From Desulfovibrio sp. (GTDB taxonomy: Bacteria > Desulfobacterota > Desulfovibrionia > Desulfovibrionales > Desulfovibrionaceae), in NCBI GenBank assembly GCA_024692205.1, contig JAILMX010000152.1, forward strand, positions 1 to 44,789: a stretch of 44,789 nucleotides of DNA, in the 5' to 3' direction. Under the pieces are notes generated by a model. The model saw only the letters and a program-made list of their open reading frames with translations, did no database searches and had not been told where the DNA came from. The translations under genes and the position numbers were made by a program. This document shows positions 1 to 7,693 of this stretch, in pieces (position 1 is the first letter of the stretch; the number at the start of each line of letters is the position of its first letter).

Positions 1-653
1 TAGCGCGGGGCGAAGACAGGAAAAGCCAGATCGATCACGAGGGTCGATCGTTCCTTTCTGATCGGGAGCACGACGGGCACGCCTTCGTCGATGACCCTCT
101 TCAGGCTTTCCTTCACGGCGCCGTCGCCCACTTCCGGCACGGATGAGGGCGCCAGCCAGGGCTCGCCGTGGACATCGAGCAGGCAGGCCGAGGAAAGGTT
201 GTTCTTCTCGATCAGCTCGAGCATCTGCCGGAGCATGAGCGGCAGTTTCGGGGCGAGCTGCTTGAGTTTCGTAGATTCCTCCGCCGCCTGACGGGAATTT
301 TCAACGGCTCCTTGTTCGCCTCCCTCGCCTTCGGCCCCGTCGCCGGTTGCGGCATTGCCGCCCAGTTCGAGCAGCTTTTTCGCGGGGATGGCGGCCAATT
401 CCACCTCGGCGGCGAGCAACTGGAGCATGTCCATCCGCGTGAAGGATTCCAGCCCGCTTGCGACGGCGCCCTTCCATACGGTGATGAGGGCAACCTGACG
501 CGAGGCGTCCGCCGTCATGTCCTGACCGATCGACCGCAGCTGCTCCTTTCGGTTCGTCTCCAGCATCCAATTGGCGATGCAGAAGACGAGCACGCCGACG
601 GCCGCCAGCAAGAGGAACATGACGCAGGTGGCCCGCATTTTACCGTTCATCAT
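1..653 (-). CDS. Membrane-anchored sensor-like protein of the type I secretion operon (5' part only)
   Basis: Reading from the ATG at 653 gives an open frame of 217 codons that runs off the window edge. The start is an ATG-ATG pair preceded by AGGAGA about 8 nt upstream, and lies 16 nt after the stop of the HlyD-like gene, so it is the fourth gene of the secretion operon. Residues about 7-29 form one hydrophobic helix (MRATCVMFLLLAAVGVLVF), a signal anchor. The following 190 residues are soluble and probably periplasmic: a helical part, a Gly/Glu-rich low-complexity stretch near residues 100-120, then another helical part and a short alpha/beta segment. That is the shape of the sensing half of a signalling protein (LapD-type, HAMP/GGDEF or chemoreceptor-like). 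In Lap systems LapD controls proteolysis of the exported adhesin, which would fit the context, but the output domain lies outside the window. The CDS is certain, the function is inference. Confidence 0.75.
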   Translation of the reverse strand, partial: MMNGKMRATCVMFLLLAAVGVLVFCIANWMLETNRKEQLRSIGQDMTADASRQVALITVWKGAVASGLESFTRMDMLQLLAAEVELAAIPAKKLLELGGNAATGDGAEGEGGEQGAVENSRQAAEESTKLKQLAPKLPLMLRQMLELIEKNNLSSACLLDVHGEPWLAPSSVPEVGDGAVKESLKRVIDEGVPVVLPIRKERSTLVIDLAFPVFAPR

Positions 654-669
654 GTCGCGATCTCCTGTA

Positions 670-2412
670 TCAACGTTCGCGCAAGGCGTTTTGGCGGGCC
701 CGCAGTATGGGTTTGAGCAGATAGTCGAGCACGGTCTTCTTGCCGATGAGGATGTCCGCCGTGACGAGCATGCCGGGGATGATGGGCAGAACCTCGTTAT
801 GGTAGACGATGTTCGTCTTGAGGGTGCGCACCTTCACGAGATAATGATACTCCCCCTTCCTGTCCTCTATCGTGTCCGCGCTGATGGATTCGAGCTTACC
901 TTCAAGACCGCCGTAGATGTTGAAGTCATAGGCCGAGATCTTGACAATGGCCTCCTGTCCCGGACGAAGGAATGCCACGTCCTTAGGGCTGACGCGCGCC
1001 TCGACCAGCAGGGTGTCGTCTAGGGGCACTATGTCCATGATGGATTCGCCCGGCTTGACCACGCCGCCCACGGAATTGATGTATATCTGCTTGACCGTGC
1101 CGCGCACGGGGCTTCGAAGTTCCGTTCGCGTCACGCGGTCGCCGCCCGCCGCAAGCGTCTCGCCCAGGGTGGAGAGCTCCAGACGACGCTTGTTGATCTC
1201 CTCCGTGATGGCTGCGCGCTGCTCCGCCTCACGCGAGGTGATGCGCTGGGTCGCCTCATCGGCCGCGGCCTGCGCCTTGGGGATGGACGCTGCGAGCATG
1301 TCGATCTGTCCCTGCAGTTCAACGACCTTCTGCTCAAGGCCCAGATACTCCATGCGGGAGAAATTCTTGCGCTGCAGGAGCGCATGGGCGGCATCACGCT
1401 GCTGAATGGCAAGCTCAAGGCTCTTATCGAGCTGTACCTTGCGCGAAGATTGCTCCTCCATATCACGAATGCGCTGCTCGTGCTGGGCTCGCAACACCTT
1501 CACCTCGCTCTCGAATTGATGCAGGCGCGTCTGGCGCACGTTTTCCTGATCATGTATGATCTGGCGGGCACGCTCGAGTATCCTCTCCTCCGGCTTATGG
1601 CCGACGATGGTTGCCGCCCAGAGGTTCAAATCTTGAGGGAAATTCGGCGGTGCACCCTTGAGTTCGCCCTCGAGTCGAATGATGGCCAAGGTGTTCTCCA
1701 TCGCCTTGTTCACGGCATCCCGGTACGCCGACTCGGCCATCTCATTATCCAGCTGCGCAAGAACGGCGCCTTTTTCAACGGTCTGCCCCTCGCGCACAAG
1801 CACTGCGCGCAGTATGCCGCCCTCAAGGTTCTGTATGGTCTGGGTGCGCTGAGAACCGACGACTGTGCCGTCGGCATGGGTAACCTCATCGATGCTCGCG
1901 AAGGCCGCCCAGACAATCATCACGAAGAACATGAACGCGACGGCAAGAGAAAGCGCCCTCGCCCCGAAACGCGGCCTGCGGGCAAGCGCGGCGTCCACCT
2001 CGTTCGCATACTGGATATCGTCAGGGGTCAGGCCGTTCAAGGGGGCGTCCATGACGGCAAAAAGACTTATCGCCGATGCGCCCTGCCCGCTCCCTGGATG
2101 TCCACCCTGTGCTGTGCCGCCGGGATGTTGCGGCTTCATGTGGCTCATCTGCGCCTTCACGGCGTCGGAAACGCTGTAATCAGGCTTCTGCTCATTTGGG
2201 CCACCACAAAAAATCGCCGAAATGAATCCACGGAAACCACTTGCCTCGGGCTTCTCACTTTCATGCACGCGAGAGGCTCCAAGCAGTTTTTCAGTGTCCA
2301 TCTTGACGGGAGCTATCTGCGCGACGGGCTTTCCGGGAATTCGCCCGAAAGCGCCGGGCATAGGAGGCAAGGGGCCCTTCTGCGGCAGGGATTTTTCATT
2401 CAGCTGCGGCAT
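670..2412 (-). CDS. HlyD-family membrane fusion protein of a type I secretion system (LapC-like)
   Basis: This 580-residue protein is the periplasmic adaptor that links the inner membrane ABC exporter to the TolC-like channel. Residues 1-150 are Pro/Gly/Met-rich and predicted cytoplasmic, much longer than the usual short HlyD tail. One membrane helix lies at about 150-171. A biotinyl-lipoyl-like half-motif follows (NLEGGILRAVLVREGQTVEKG, about 195-215), then a long coiled coil (about 225-420) and the second lipoyl half plus beta-barrel (RSPVRGTVKQIYINSVGG). This is the AprE/HlyD architecture. Its start overlaps the end of the exporter gene by 13 nt, indicating translational coupling. The family assignment is secure. 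The Lap-like label rests on the operon order and on the exporter having a degenerate C39 domain. Confidence 0.93.
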   Translation of the reverse strand: MPQLNEKSLPQKGPLPPMPGAFGRIPGKPVAQIAPVKMDTEKLLGASRVHESEKPEASGFRGFISAIFCGGPNEQKPDYSVSDAVKAQMSHMKPQHPGGTAQGGHPGSGQGASAISLFAVMDAPLNGLTPDDIQYANEVDAALARRPRFGARALSLAVAFMFFVMIVWAAFASIDEVTHADGTVVGSQRTQTIQNLEGGILRAVLVREGQTVEKGAVLAQLDNEMAESAYRDAVNKAMENTLAIIRLEGELKGAPPNFPQDLNLWAATIVGHKPEERILERARQIIHDQENVRQTRLHQFESEVKVLRAQHEQRIRDMEEQSSRKVQLDKSLELAIQQRDAAHALLQRKNFSRMEYLGLEQKVVELQGQIDMLAASIPKAQAAADEATQRITSREAEQRAAITEEINKRRLELSTLGETLAAGGDRVTRTELRSPVRGTVKQIYINSVGGVVKPGESIMDIVPLDDTLLVEARVSPKDVAFLRPGQEAIVKISAYDFNIYGGLEGKLESISADTIEDRKGEYHYLVKVRTLKTNIVYHNEVLPIIPGMLVTADILIGKKTVLDYLLKPILRARQNALRER

Positions 2413-4760
2413 CGTTCACCTCCTTGCGCATCAGACGCGAGGTCGCCCGGTTTGGGCACATTTGCGACAGCCGCTTCGGCGGCAGGACGCATTTTCTCCG
2501 ATGAGGCAGCGGGCTTTCCATGACGCTGCAGGGCATTCAAGACCTTGTCGCGTGGACCATCGTACTTGATGCGTCCGTTCTCCATCACGATGAGGCGCTT
2601 GACGACGCGCAGCATAGAGAGTCTGTGCGTCACGAGGATGAGCGTGCGCTCGCCCAGGGTTTCCGCAAGCCTTTTCTGAAGCATCAGTTCAGAATCCGTA
2701 TCCATGTTGCTCGTAGGTTCGTCCAAAATGAGCACATCGGGGTCTCGCACGAGAGCGCGGGCCAACGCCACCGCCTGACGTTGCCCGCCCGAAAAGGCCT
2801 TGCCCTGCTCACCGACCTGCGCCCCGAAACCGGCGGGATTGCCGCGAAGGAAATCTGTAACGCCAGCCTGCGTCGCAGCACGAAGGATCATATGATCGTT
2901 GATTGTGGGGTCGCCGAGGGAGATATTGTCGCGCACCGTCCCGTAAAAAAGAATGTTATCCTGCGGCATGACGCCCACCCGTCCTCTCAGATCGCTACCG
3001 GGCATCTGACGTATGTCCACGCCGCCAAACTTCACGGAGCCCTCCTTGGGCTGATACAGGCCGATCAAGAGACGCGAGAGCGTACTTTTGCCGGATCCCA
3101 TGGGACCGATGATGCCGACTTTTTCACCCGGCTCGATATGCAGCGAAACATGGTCGAGAGCGAGCCTGTCCGAATTCGGGTAGCTGAAGGAGACATTCTC
3201 CACCGTGAATGAAGGAGTGAGCATGCCGAAATCCATCATGGCGCGGTCGGCGGTGTTCTCCGACGGCAGCTGCATGAGTATGTCGAGCGCCTTGAGGGCT
3301 ATCTGCGAATTCTGCAGACGCGTGAGCAAAGTCGCCATCTGCAAGAGCGGGGCCATCGTACGTCCGACAAGGATATTGCAGCCGATGAGCGCCCCCATCG
3401 TCATGGAGCCTTCGGCGATGAGGTAAACTCCCCAGATCACCATGGCCACCGTGACGAGCTGAGTCACCAGCATGGATGTCGAAATAGCGAAGCTGCTGTA
3501 CTTGCGGGATTCGCACGTTGAACGCGCGGACAAGCCGACGACCGATTCCCACAGACGCTGCATGCGACTCTCGGCCATGCAGGCCTTGAGCGTCTCGATG
3601 CCGTTGACGATTTCGACCAGAAGAGCGTTCTTCTGCATGTTCTGCTTGTAGCCCGTCTCGGCAACTCGACGCGATCGGTGCTGCAGGAACAGCCCGACTC
3701 CTATGAGAATAGGCACGACGGCGAGCGGCAAGACGACGACAGGGCCGCCGATGAAGGCGATGAGCAGGAGGAATATGACGAGAAAGGGCAGATCGATGAG
3801 GGCGAGCAGGCTGGATGAGCTAAAGAACTCGCGAAGTTGCTCGAACTCCCGCAAATTGTTGACCAATGCTCCGGTGGATTCCGGTTTTGCATCAAGCCTC
3901 ATGGAGAGCACCTTCTCCATGAGGGCGCTTGAAAGCACGATGTCGGCGTTGCGCCCGGCGACATCGACGAAATGCGTCCTCAGCGCGCTCAAAAGGTAAT
4001 TGAAGAAATAGATGAGCGTGATGCCGATGGCGAGCACCCAAAGCGTCTCCACGGCGTTGTTCGGCACGACGCGGTCATAGACGTTCATCACGAAAAGAGG
4101 ACTCGCCACGGCGATGAGGTTTATGACCACGCTGGCGATGGCCACATGGCGATATATCGGTGCATAATACCTGAGGACGTCCCAGAACCACCGTTTGCCC
4201 TTGCCGAGCGTCAGCTTCTCGACGCGTTCCTCGGGCGCACGGCTGACCGCCGCGAATATGGCGTAGCCGGAGTATTCCTTCTTCAGATCGTCAAGCGGTA
4301 CCGTCTGGGCTGAGCTGCTCGTCTCGGGAAAAACGACCTCGGCCGTGCCGTCGTGCAGGGCCGTCAGTACACACGAGCGGCCGTGGGTGAGCAACAGTAT
4401 GCAGGGAAGCACGAGCGGGGTGATGCTCTCCAGAGAAGGTCTGTACAATATGCTGCCCGTCAGCCCGGCCTTGCGGGCCGCCCTGAGACAGGCCTGCGGC
4501 GTAACCGCGCTGCCGGCGAGTCCAGCCATGAGGAACTGCGCCGAGACGGGCTTGCCCCGCAGATGCAACAATATCGACAGGCTACGCAAAAGGGGTGGCA
4601 TGAAATCGACGTCGGAAGGGCGAAGACTACCCATACCCGCCGGTTGACCATCCTTCTTCAGGTTTTCCGCCCCTGCCGCAAGAGTGCCCTCCACGGCTTC
4701 AGCGGCAGTCGGGTTCTCCGCCGTCTTCACAACTGCAGCCGGTTCTTGTTTTGTGGCCAT
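2400..4760 (-). CDS. Type I secretion ABC transporter, permease-ATPase with C39-like domain (LapB-like)
   Basis: A 786-residue exporter that would drive ATP-dependent secretion of a large RTX/adhesin substrate in one step. An Ala/Glu-rich 45-residue N-terminal tail is followed by a C39-peptidase-like domain (about 50-175). The catalytic Cys position appears to be missing (segment LLRSLSILLHLRGKP), as in exporters that only dock an uncleaved substrate. The transmembrane region spans about 200-480. The ATPase has Walker A GPMGSGKST (552-560), signature FSGGQRQ (656-662), Walker B VLILDEPTS (676-684) and the H-loop His at 712. An extra 45-residue Ala/Pro/Glu-rich C-terminal tail follows. It lies 89 nt downstream of the TolC-like gene, without a terminator, and overlaps the HlyD gene. 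The RBS is GGGGA before the ATG at 4760. Confidence 0.95.
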   Translation of the reverse strand: MATKQEPAAVVKTAENPTAAEAVEGTLAAGAENLKKDGQPAGMGSLRPSDVDFMPPLLRSLSILLHLRGKPVSAQFLMAGLAGSAVTPQACLRAARKAGLTGSILYRPSLESITPLVLPCILLLTHGRSCVLTALHDGTAEVVFPETSSSAQTVPLDDLKKEYSGYAIFAAVSRAPEERVEKLTLGKGKRWFWDVLRYYAPIYRHVAIASVVINLIAVASPLFVMNVYDRVVPNNAVETLWVLAIGITLIYFFNYLLSALRTHFVDVAGRNADIVLSSALMEKVLSMRLDAKPESTGALVNNLREFEQLREFFSSSSLLALIDLPFLVIFLLLIAFIGGPVVVLPLAVVPILIGVGLFLQHRSRRVAETGYKQNMQKNALLVEIVNGIETLKACMAESRMQRLWESVVGLSARSTCESRKYSSFAISTSMLVTQLVTVAMVIWGVYLIAEGSMTMGALIGCNILVGRTMAPLLQMATLLTRLQNSQIALKALDILMQLPSENTADRAMMDFGMLTPSFTVENVSFSYPNSDRLALDHVSLHIEPGEKVGIIGPMGSGKSTLSRLLIGLYQPKEGSVKFGGVDIRQMPGSDLRGRVGVMPQDNILFYGTVRDNISLGDPTINDHMILRAATQAGVTDFLRGNPAGFGAQVGEQGKAFSGGQRQAVALARALVRDPDVLILDEPTSNMDTDSELMLQKRLAETLGERTLILVTHRLSMLRVVKRLIVMENGRIKYDGPRDKVLNALQRHGKPAASSEKMRPAAEAAVANVPKPGDLASDAQGGERCRS

Positions 4761-4849
4761 CGCATTCCCCGCCCCGCCGAAATCCTCGGCTATTGTCTCA
4801 AACCCTATGCAACACTGTCGTTACACCGATTTATCAGGCAACGGCAGTC

Positions 4850-6262
4850 TCACTTGAACCAGCCGGGCTCAAAGGCCTCACGCTTGTCTGCGGGATCAAC
4901 TGGGGGCTTATGCGCCATGGGGCTGGTATCTATCGACATTGAGGGCAACATGTTGCCCGTCAGCGCAGAGAGTCGGTAAGCTCCGACGAGGATGTTTCCC
5001 CGAGCGTTCTCTGCCTGCGTTGAAGAATTGTAGAGCTCGCTTATTGTGTCGAGCACGTCGAGCAGGCTACGCTTGCCGATGCTGAACTGCTCAAGATATG
5101 CGGCCTTGGTGTACTTGTTATACTCCACGGCCTTGGAATAATGTCTGTACTGCTCCTGGGCGGCGACATAGTTGTTCCACGTCGTCTCTATGTCGAGCTT
5201 GAGGTCGTCCATGTAATTGTACATGACATGACGGGCCTCGCGTATGCGGGCTGAAGCGGCTTTGTACTCGGCGAGATCGGCGCCGCTGTTGAAGACGTTC
5301 CATCGAACCGTTCCAAGCACGTCGAAGCTGTATATCCACCGATCATTGCCGCCGCCGCGATTGGAATAGTCAGGCCCGGCCTCGAGATTGAAAGTGGGAT
5401 AGAAGGCGGATTCCGCCTCTTCGCGTTTGGCCCTAGCCGCACGAATGTCGCTCATGTACGCTGCCAGCTTATGATTCGACTTTTCCGCCAAGGCGTACAC
5501 GCTGGCGGCACTGTCGAAGACATCAGGCGGCATGGTTATCTGCTCGAACTTGCCGGGGAGAATACCCGTCAGACGATGATAGGTCGATTCCGCCACGAGC
5601 AGAGCGGCCTTGGCCTCGGAGAGGCTCGATTCCGCGCGGGCTAGGCGCGACTGCGTCTGCGTAACCTCGGCGGCTGTGTCCGCACCGAACTGGGCACGTT
5701 CCTCCGCCTGGGCTAGGATGGACTTGTGCTCGGCGACGTTCTGCTCGGCAAGCCTATACATCACGCGGCGGCGCATGAGGTCGATATGCGCGATAATGCC
5801 GTCTAGGGTTAGTGACGTCGCCGTATCGAAAACCCGCGACCGGACGGAATCAAGTGTCGACTGGGCATTACGCACGCGCGAACGCGTAGCGAAACCGTCC
5901 CAGATGGGTTGAACGAGCTTTGCGCTACCACCGACAAGCCCCCACATCTGCCTGTCCAGATTCTGCGCGCGCGTCGAGGGATCGCTTAAGACGCTGCCGC
6001 CGGCACGGCCGGTCAAATCTATGCGGGGGCCGTAGCCGGCACGGGCCCGATCCAGCTCATGCGTGACGACTTCCCGGTCCTCCAGCATGCCGCGAAGAGT
6101 GCGATGGGTGCGGAGGACGCCGTACACTGTGTCCTCGATGGTGATGACCTGACCAGTGCGGGGCGGTTCGGGGTACTTCTTCTTGCTTTTTGCTTCACCG
6201 ACTGACGGAGAAAGAAGCAAACAGATAAGGAGACACACGCAACAGGAGATAAAATATCTCAT
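4850..6262 (-). CDS. TolC-family outer membrane channel of the type I secretion operon (LapE-like)
   Basis: A 470-residue outer membrane efflux protein and first gene of the secretion operon. It begins with a Sec signal peptide (MRYFISCCVCLLICLLLSPS, cleavage near VGEA). The mature part shows the two TolC repeats of long amphipathic helices with heptad-like Ala/Glu/Arg patterns (about 140-215 and 340-420) separated by beta-strand segments such as YSFDVLGTVRWNVFNSG. Length is normal for the family. The start is set by AAGGA 8 nt before the ATG. That AAGGA is part of a 13-nt inverted-repeat element at 6271-6283, described separately. The AT-rich 73-bp spacer from the upstream glycosyltransferase gene probably holds the operon promoter, but I cannot name convincing -35/-10 boxes. 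Confidence 0.93.
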   Translation of the reverse strand: MRYFISCCVCLLICLLLSPSVGEAKSKKKYPEPPRTGQVITIEDTVYGVLRTHRTLRGMLEDREVVTHELDRARAGYGPRIDLTGRAGGSVLSDPSTRAQNLDRQMWGLVGGSAKLVQPIWDGFATRSRVRNAQSTLDSVRSRVFDTATSLTLDGIIAHIDLMRRRVMYRLAEQNVAEHKSILAQAEERAQFGADTAAEVTQTQSRLARAESSLSEAKAALLVAESTYHRLTGILPGKFEQITMPPDVFDSAASVYALAEKSNHKLAAYMSDIRAARAKREEAESAFYPTFNLEAGPDYSNRGGGNDRWIYSFDVLGTVRWNVFNSGADLAEYKAASARIREARHVMYNYMDDLKLDIETTWNNYVAAQEQYRHYSKAVEYNKYTKAAYLEQFSIGKRSLLDVLDTISELYNSSTQAENARGNILVGAYRLSALTGNMLPSMSIDTSPMAHKPPVDPADKREAFEPGWFK

Positions 6263-6270
6263 CTACACGA

Positions 6271-6283
6271 TCCTTGTGCAGGA
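6271..6283 (-). promoter_or_regulatory. 13-nt SD-overlapping inverted element upstream of the TolC-like gene
   Basis: On the minus strand the leader reads TCCTGCACAAGGA, directly followed by 8 nt and the ATG. The ends TCCT and AGGA are complementary and flank a 5-nt loop, so the mRNA can form a small hairpin in which the Shine-Dalgarno (AAGGA) is paired. The identical 13-mer occurs again in the leader of the periplasmic repeat protein gene (10626-10638), also overlapping its Shine-Dalgarno. The sequence match is direct observation. A regulatory role is inference, and a 4-bp stem alone is weak. Confidence 0.4.
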
Positions 6284-6335
6284 AAAGTTAGACTTTATCT
6301 TGAATTAGTTATAAAAAATGTTTGTTTCTAGACAG

Positions 6336-7556
6336 TTATCTCAAGTCTGATTTTCTCTCTATCACCTGAACCGACGGATTGCAAGCAAGCCCCCTCCGAG
6401 CGGCGGCCTTCCATTGGGAATAGGCATCAAGCAGACGCTCCTTGTGGCGCAAAAGCACCTTGCGGCTATCGTAGCGCTTCAGAACGACGGCTCGGGCCGC
6501 TCTCCCAATGATCTCTGACGTTCCGGGATCGTCAAGAATGCCGAGGAAAAGGCTCAGCCATTCGTCTGCAGAATTGACAGCATAAACCATGCCATCGACG
6601 CCGGGGCTGATGACGGAGCAGGCTTCGCCCCCCGTCGGTACCAGCCCTTTCGGAACGAGCGTCAGCGCCGCACAGCTCATTGATTCGAGAATCTCTTGGG
6701 CAAGGCCCCCCCCCGCCCCCACGAAGACGTGCGCACGCACGGCGCGCAGTATGTCCCTGCAAAGCTTTCTGTCTAGGCGGCGAACCACGGCCACGCGTGC
6801 CGACACGTCGGCCGAAAGCCTCGACGTCCAATCCCGTAAATGCTCCTGGGTGCCGGCGTCACCGCAGGTCAGAATCAGACGGCAAGTCGGCCTGCGCCGC
6901 AAAAGAAGGGGGAGCGCTGTGTCTAGACAAGTCTTTGTGAAGACATCTTTATCCGTTATTCTAAAAGAAATGTCCTCCCCCTTGCGAGATGCGGGGCCCG
7001 GTGAAAAAAAAGCCGTGTCTGCGCAGAAGGGACTGTCCAGCATTCTGCCGTCGTTTGCGGGACGTGATGAAGGCAGCGCGGCCATGCCGAACGGCGCGGC
7101 GCACCAGACGTGGCTGTGGAGCATGAGCCTGCTTTGGATGAGATCGGCGGAAAAGCCTTCGGGGGTCAGGACATCCGGCGCCGCATAGTCAGCACCCGCG
7201 CAGCCAACCAGAAAGCTCTCCGGAAAAGCCTCCGGCACGAAGAAGGCGTAGCCCCTCCGCGCCGTAGCGAGCACGATATCCGGCACGAAACCCATGCTCC
7301 GCAAATCGGCGAAAGCGCCGCGGGCCTGTTTCGCCATGGCGTAATCACGATCCATAACCGGTCCCGGCCGTTCTTCGGCATTGGCTCCGCGCCGCCTGTT
7401 CACCTTAAGGACGACACGCCGAACCCCGGGTATTGAATATTCGCGCCGCCCGTAGCCGGACAAAAAAAGCACCTCGCTTTCCGCATCCTCTGCAAAAAGA
7501 GCGGCAAGAGGGCCGAACACATCGGGAAAGGCGTTGTTGATGAAAAGAATACGCAT
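6336..7556 (-). CDS. Glycosyltransferase, GT4/GT-B-like
   Basis: About 406 residues with a GT-B layout. The N-terminus MRILFINNAFPDVFGPLAAL is the first Rossmann strand and loop of this superfamily. The C-terminal half holds the donor-site region (VFVGAGGGLAQEILESMSC), followed by SPGVDGMVYAVNSADEWL, the usual 'G..G.L....D...L' segment of GT4 enzymes. It probably transfers a sugar onto a surface glycan or protein; donor and acceptor cannot be read. I prefer the ATG at 7556 because it gives the canonical N-terminus, but no clear SD precedes it. An in-frame ATG at 7580, 3 nt after AAGG, is an alternative and adds 8 residues. It diverges from an ABC exporter gene and ends 73 bp before the TolC-like gene, so it may modify a surface product exported nearby. 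Confidence 0.8.
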   Translation of the reverse strand: MRILFINNAFPDVFGPLAALFAEDAESEVLFLSGYGRREYSIPGVRRVVLKVNRRRGANAEERPGPVMDRDYAMAKQARGAFADLRSMGFVPDIVLATARRGYAFFVPEAFPESFLVGCAGADYAAPDVLTPEGFSADLIQSRLMLHSHVWCAAPFGMAALPSSRPANDGRMLDSPFCADTAFFSPGPASRKGEDISFRITDKDVFTKTCLDTALPLLLRRRPTCRLILTCGDAGTQEHLRDWTSRLSADVSARVAVVRRLDRKLCRDILRAVRAHVFVGAGGGLAQEILESMSCAALTLVPKGLVPTGGEACSVISPGVDGMVYAVNSADEWLSLFLGILDDPGTSEIIGRAARAVVLKRYDSRKVLLRHKERLLDAYSQWKAAARRGLACNPSVQVIERKSDLR

Positions 7557-7589
7557 GGGATGGATTGCATCACAAAGCATCGGCCTTGT

Positions 7590-7603
7590 CCAGACAAATC
7601 TGG
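7590..7603. promoter_or_regulatory. Short palindrome in the divergent promoter region
   Basis: CCAGA-CAAA-TCTGG is a perfect 5-bp inverted repeat with a 4-nt centre, located between the divergent glycosyltransferase and ABC exporter genes. It could be an operator half-site pair or chance. Nothing else supports it. Confidence 0.2.
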
Positions 7604-7693
7604 TAGTTGCATGCTTTTCGAAGTTAAGATGTTTTCATTATTCCGAATGCGCCCATGCTTGCGCCACCCGACCTCAGGGGGTACTCTGTCCGC

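Noticed and set aside
1384..2523. 379-codon plus-strand frame opposite the HlyD-like gene
   Set aside because: No recognisable domain and fully antisense to a well-supported secretion gene.
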